This document shows, in pieces, positions 63,398 through 64,000 of a stretch of DNA of 64,000 nucleotides. Under the pieces are notes generated by a model. That model ran no database searches and was not told the origin of the DNA. It worked only from the letters and a program-made list of their open reading frames with translations. The stretch's first letter is position 1; the number at the start of each line of letters is the position of its first letter. Location: contig CP065001.1 of assembly GCA_016700155.1 (NCBI GenBank), forward strand, positions 2,046,001-2,110,000, read 5' to 3'. Both the position numbers and the translations under genes were made by a program. The stretch is from Ignavibacteriales bacterium (GTDB lineage: Bacteria; Bacteroidota; Ignavibacteria; Ignavibacteriales; Ignavibacteriaceae).

Positions 63398-63748
63398 ATG
63401 TCAAACGTACAAACTGAATCTGAAATAAAAGTAACAGATAAAGCAGCAAAAGAAATAAAAAGAATTATGGAAGAAAATAAAATCCCTTCCGACTATGGTT
63501 TGCGTGTAGGTGTTAAAGGCGGAGGATGTTCCGGTTTAACGTATACACTTGGGTTTGACGGAGATACACGTGAAGGTGATATGATAGTTGAATCCAAAGA
63601 AGTTAAACTTCTGGTCGATGGTAAAAGTTTATTTTATCTTACAGGAACTGAACTCGATTTTAGTGACGGATTAAATGGTAAAGGATTTATTTTCAATAAT
63701 CCAAATGCACAAAAAACCTGCGGCTGCGGCGAATCATTCGGAGTATAA
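63398..63748 (+). CDS. A-type Fe-S carrier (IscA/ErpA family)
   Basis: 116 residues. HesB/IscA family with the three conserved Cys: GGGCSGLTYTL and the C-terminal TCGCGESF. Takes assembled clusters to target proteins. ATG start with AAAGGAA upstream. Could be called iscA, erpA or sufA; the subtype cannot be settled by eye. Confidence 0.92.
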   Translation: MSNVQTESEIKVTDKAAKEIKRIMEENKIPSDYGLRVGVKGGGCSGLTYTLGFDGDTREGDMIVESKEVKLLVDGKSLFYLTGTELDFSDGLNGKGFIFNNPNAQKTCGCGESFGV

Positions 63749-63766
63749 AACAAATTCCAGGCTGAA

Positions 63767-64000
63767 ATGAAAAGAAGAAATTTTCTGTTTACACTTGGAG
63801 CATTTCCGGCAGTATCAATTGCTGAACCGCTTACAAAGACTTTAAACACTTTCACAAATAAAAACAAAAGGAGTTATACAATGGCAAAATTCGAATTACC
63901 TGCACTGCCTTATAATTATGATGCACTTGAACCATTCATCGATAAAATGACGATGGAAATACATCACACGAAACACCACAATGCTTATGTGACTAATCTT
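63767..64000 (+). CDS. Superoxide dismutase (Fe/Mn), start of gene, with Tat-type leader
   Basis: The frame runs off the window. From ATG at 63767 it begins MKRRNFLFTLGAFPAVSIA, a Tat-like leader, and continues in frame into FELPALPYNYDALEPFIDKMTMEIHHTKHHNAYV, the N-terminus of Fe/Mn-SOD with its first metal-binding His (EIHHTKHH). A second ATG at 63881 (MAKFELPALPY) has a much better ribosome site, AAAGGAG eight bases upstream, and gives the usual cytoplasmic length. Both products are possible. Metal type cannot be told from this part. Confidence 0.88.
   Translation, partial: MKRRNFLFTLGAFPAVSIAEPLTKTLNTFTNKNKRSYTMAKFELPALPYNYDALEPFIDKMTMEIHHTKHHNAYVTNL

Noticed and set aside
1..64000. CRISPR array, prophage or insertion sequence
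   Set aside because: No regularly spaced repeats, integrase, transposase or phage structural genes were found; only small palindromes were seen.

Overview
The window is a piece of bacterial chromosome, AT-rich and almost fully coding, most likely from the class Ignavibacteria (Ignavibacteriota, the Bacteroidota/Chlorobi side of the tree). The placement rests on the secreted protein at 35588-37339, which ends in an NYPNPFNP-type T9SS sorting domain, on the GWxTD-domain protein, on the CarboxypepD_reg-type TonB receptor, and on the general gene content. It is inference from protein style, not from a marker gene. Translation starts are mixed: ATG dominates, but several genes have no usable start except TTG or GTG.

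Layout. 1-894: 3' part missing trpS, with a predicted [4Fe-4S] motif. 895-3700: an HNH nuclease and a loose patch of small membrane or secreted proteins with wide gaps. 3.7-9.4 kb (minus): acpS, ggt, an MCE/MlaD-type protein with a small anchored partner, a CorC-like CBS protein, ssb and a SPOR lipoprotein. 9.5-12.6 kb: TonB-dependent receptor and a lipoprotein, each followed by a clear terminator hairpin. 12.8-18.1 kb: biotin carrier, biotin carboxylase, mutS2, cvpA, yqeY. 18.2-19.9 kb: exbB-exbD-exbD. 20-26.3 kb: SDR, EEP-family lipoprotein, Kup potassium transporter, a DAACS symporter with an unusual insertion, a 39-residue membrane micropeptide and two small exported proteins. 26.3-29.9 kb: dapA-dapB-dapH-lysC (lysine/diaminopimelate). 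30-33 kb: lipoprotein, a DUF1523-like protein and a YcbB-like L,D-transpeptidase. 33.3-33.5 kb: two tRNA-Arg genes (ACG, TCG) separated by a perfect 21-bp inverted repeat. 33.6-37.3 kb: LytS/LytT-type two-component pair followed by the T9SS-sorted FG-GAP/ASPIC protein. 37.5-38.7 kb: tadA, adk. 38.7-50.7 kb (minus): gwxtd-pdxA-methyltransferase-ftsE; rho; pyrK-pyrD-folC; alr-orphan-manC-rpiB. 51.1-61.4 kb (plus): an 11-subunit nuo operon (ABCDHIJKLMN) with no nuoEFG. 61.4-64 kb (plus): an Rrf2 regulator behind a GACT-N5-AGTC operator-like site, iscS, an unknown 101-residue protein, an A-type Fe-S carrier and the start of a superoxide dismutase that can be read with or without a Tat signal.

How it fits together. 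Several tightly overlapping gene strings look co-translated. The right end combines respiration, Fe-S cluster supply and oxidative defence. No CRISPR array, prophage, transposase or rRNA operon was seen. The places with the best chance of new biology are the Isc-linked 101-residue protein, the SOD dual start, the RpiB fusion with its orphan operon partner, and the DAACS transporter with its periplasmic insert and neighbouring micropeptide.
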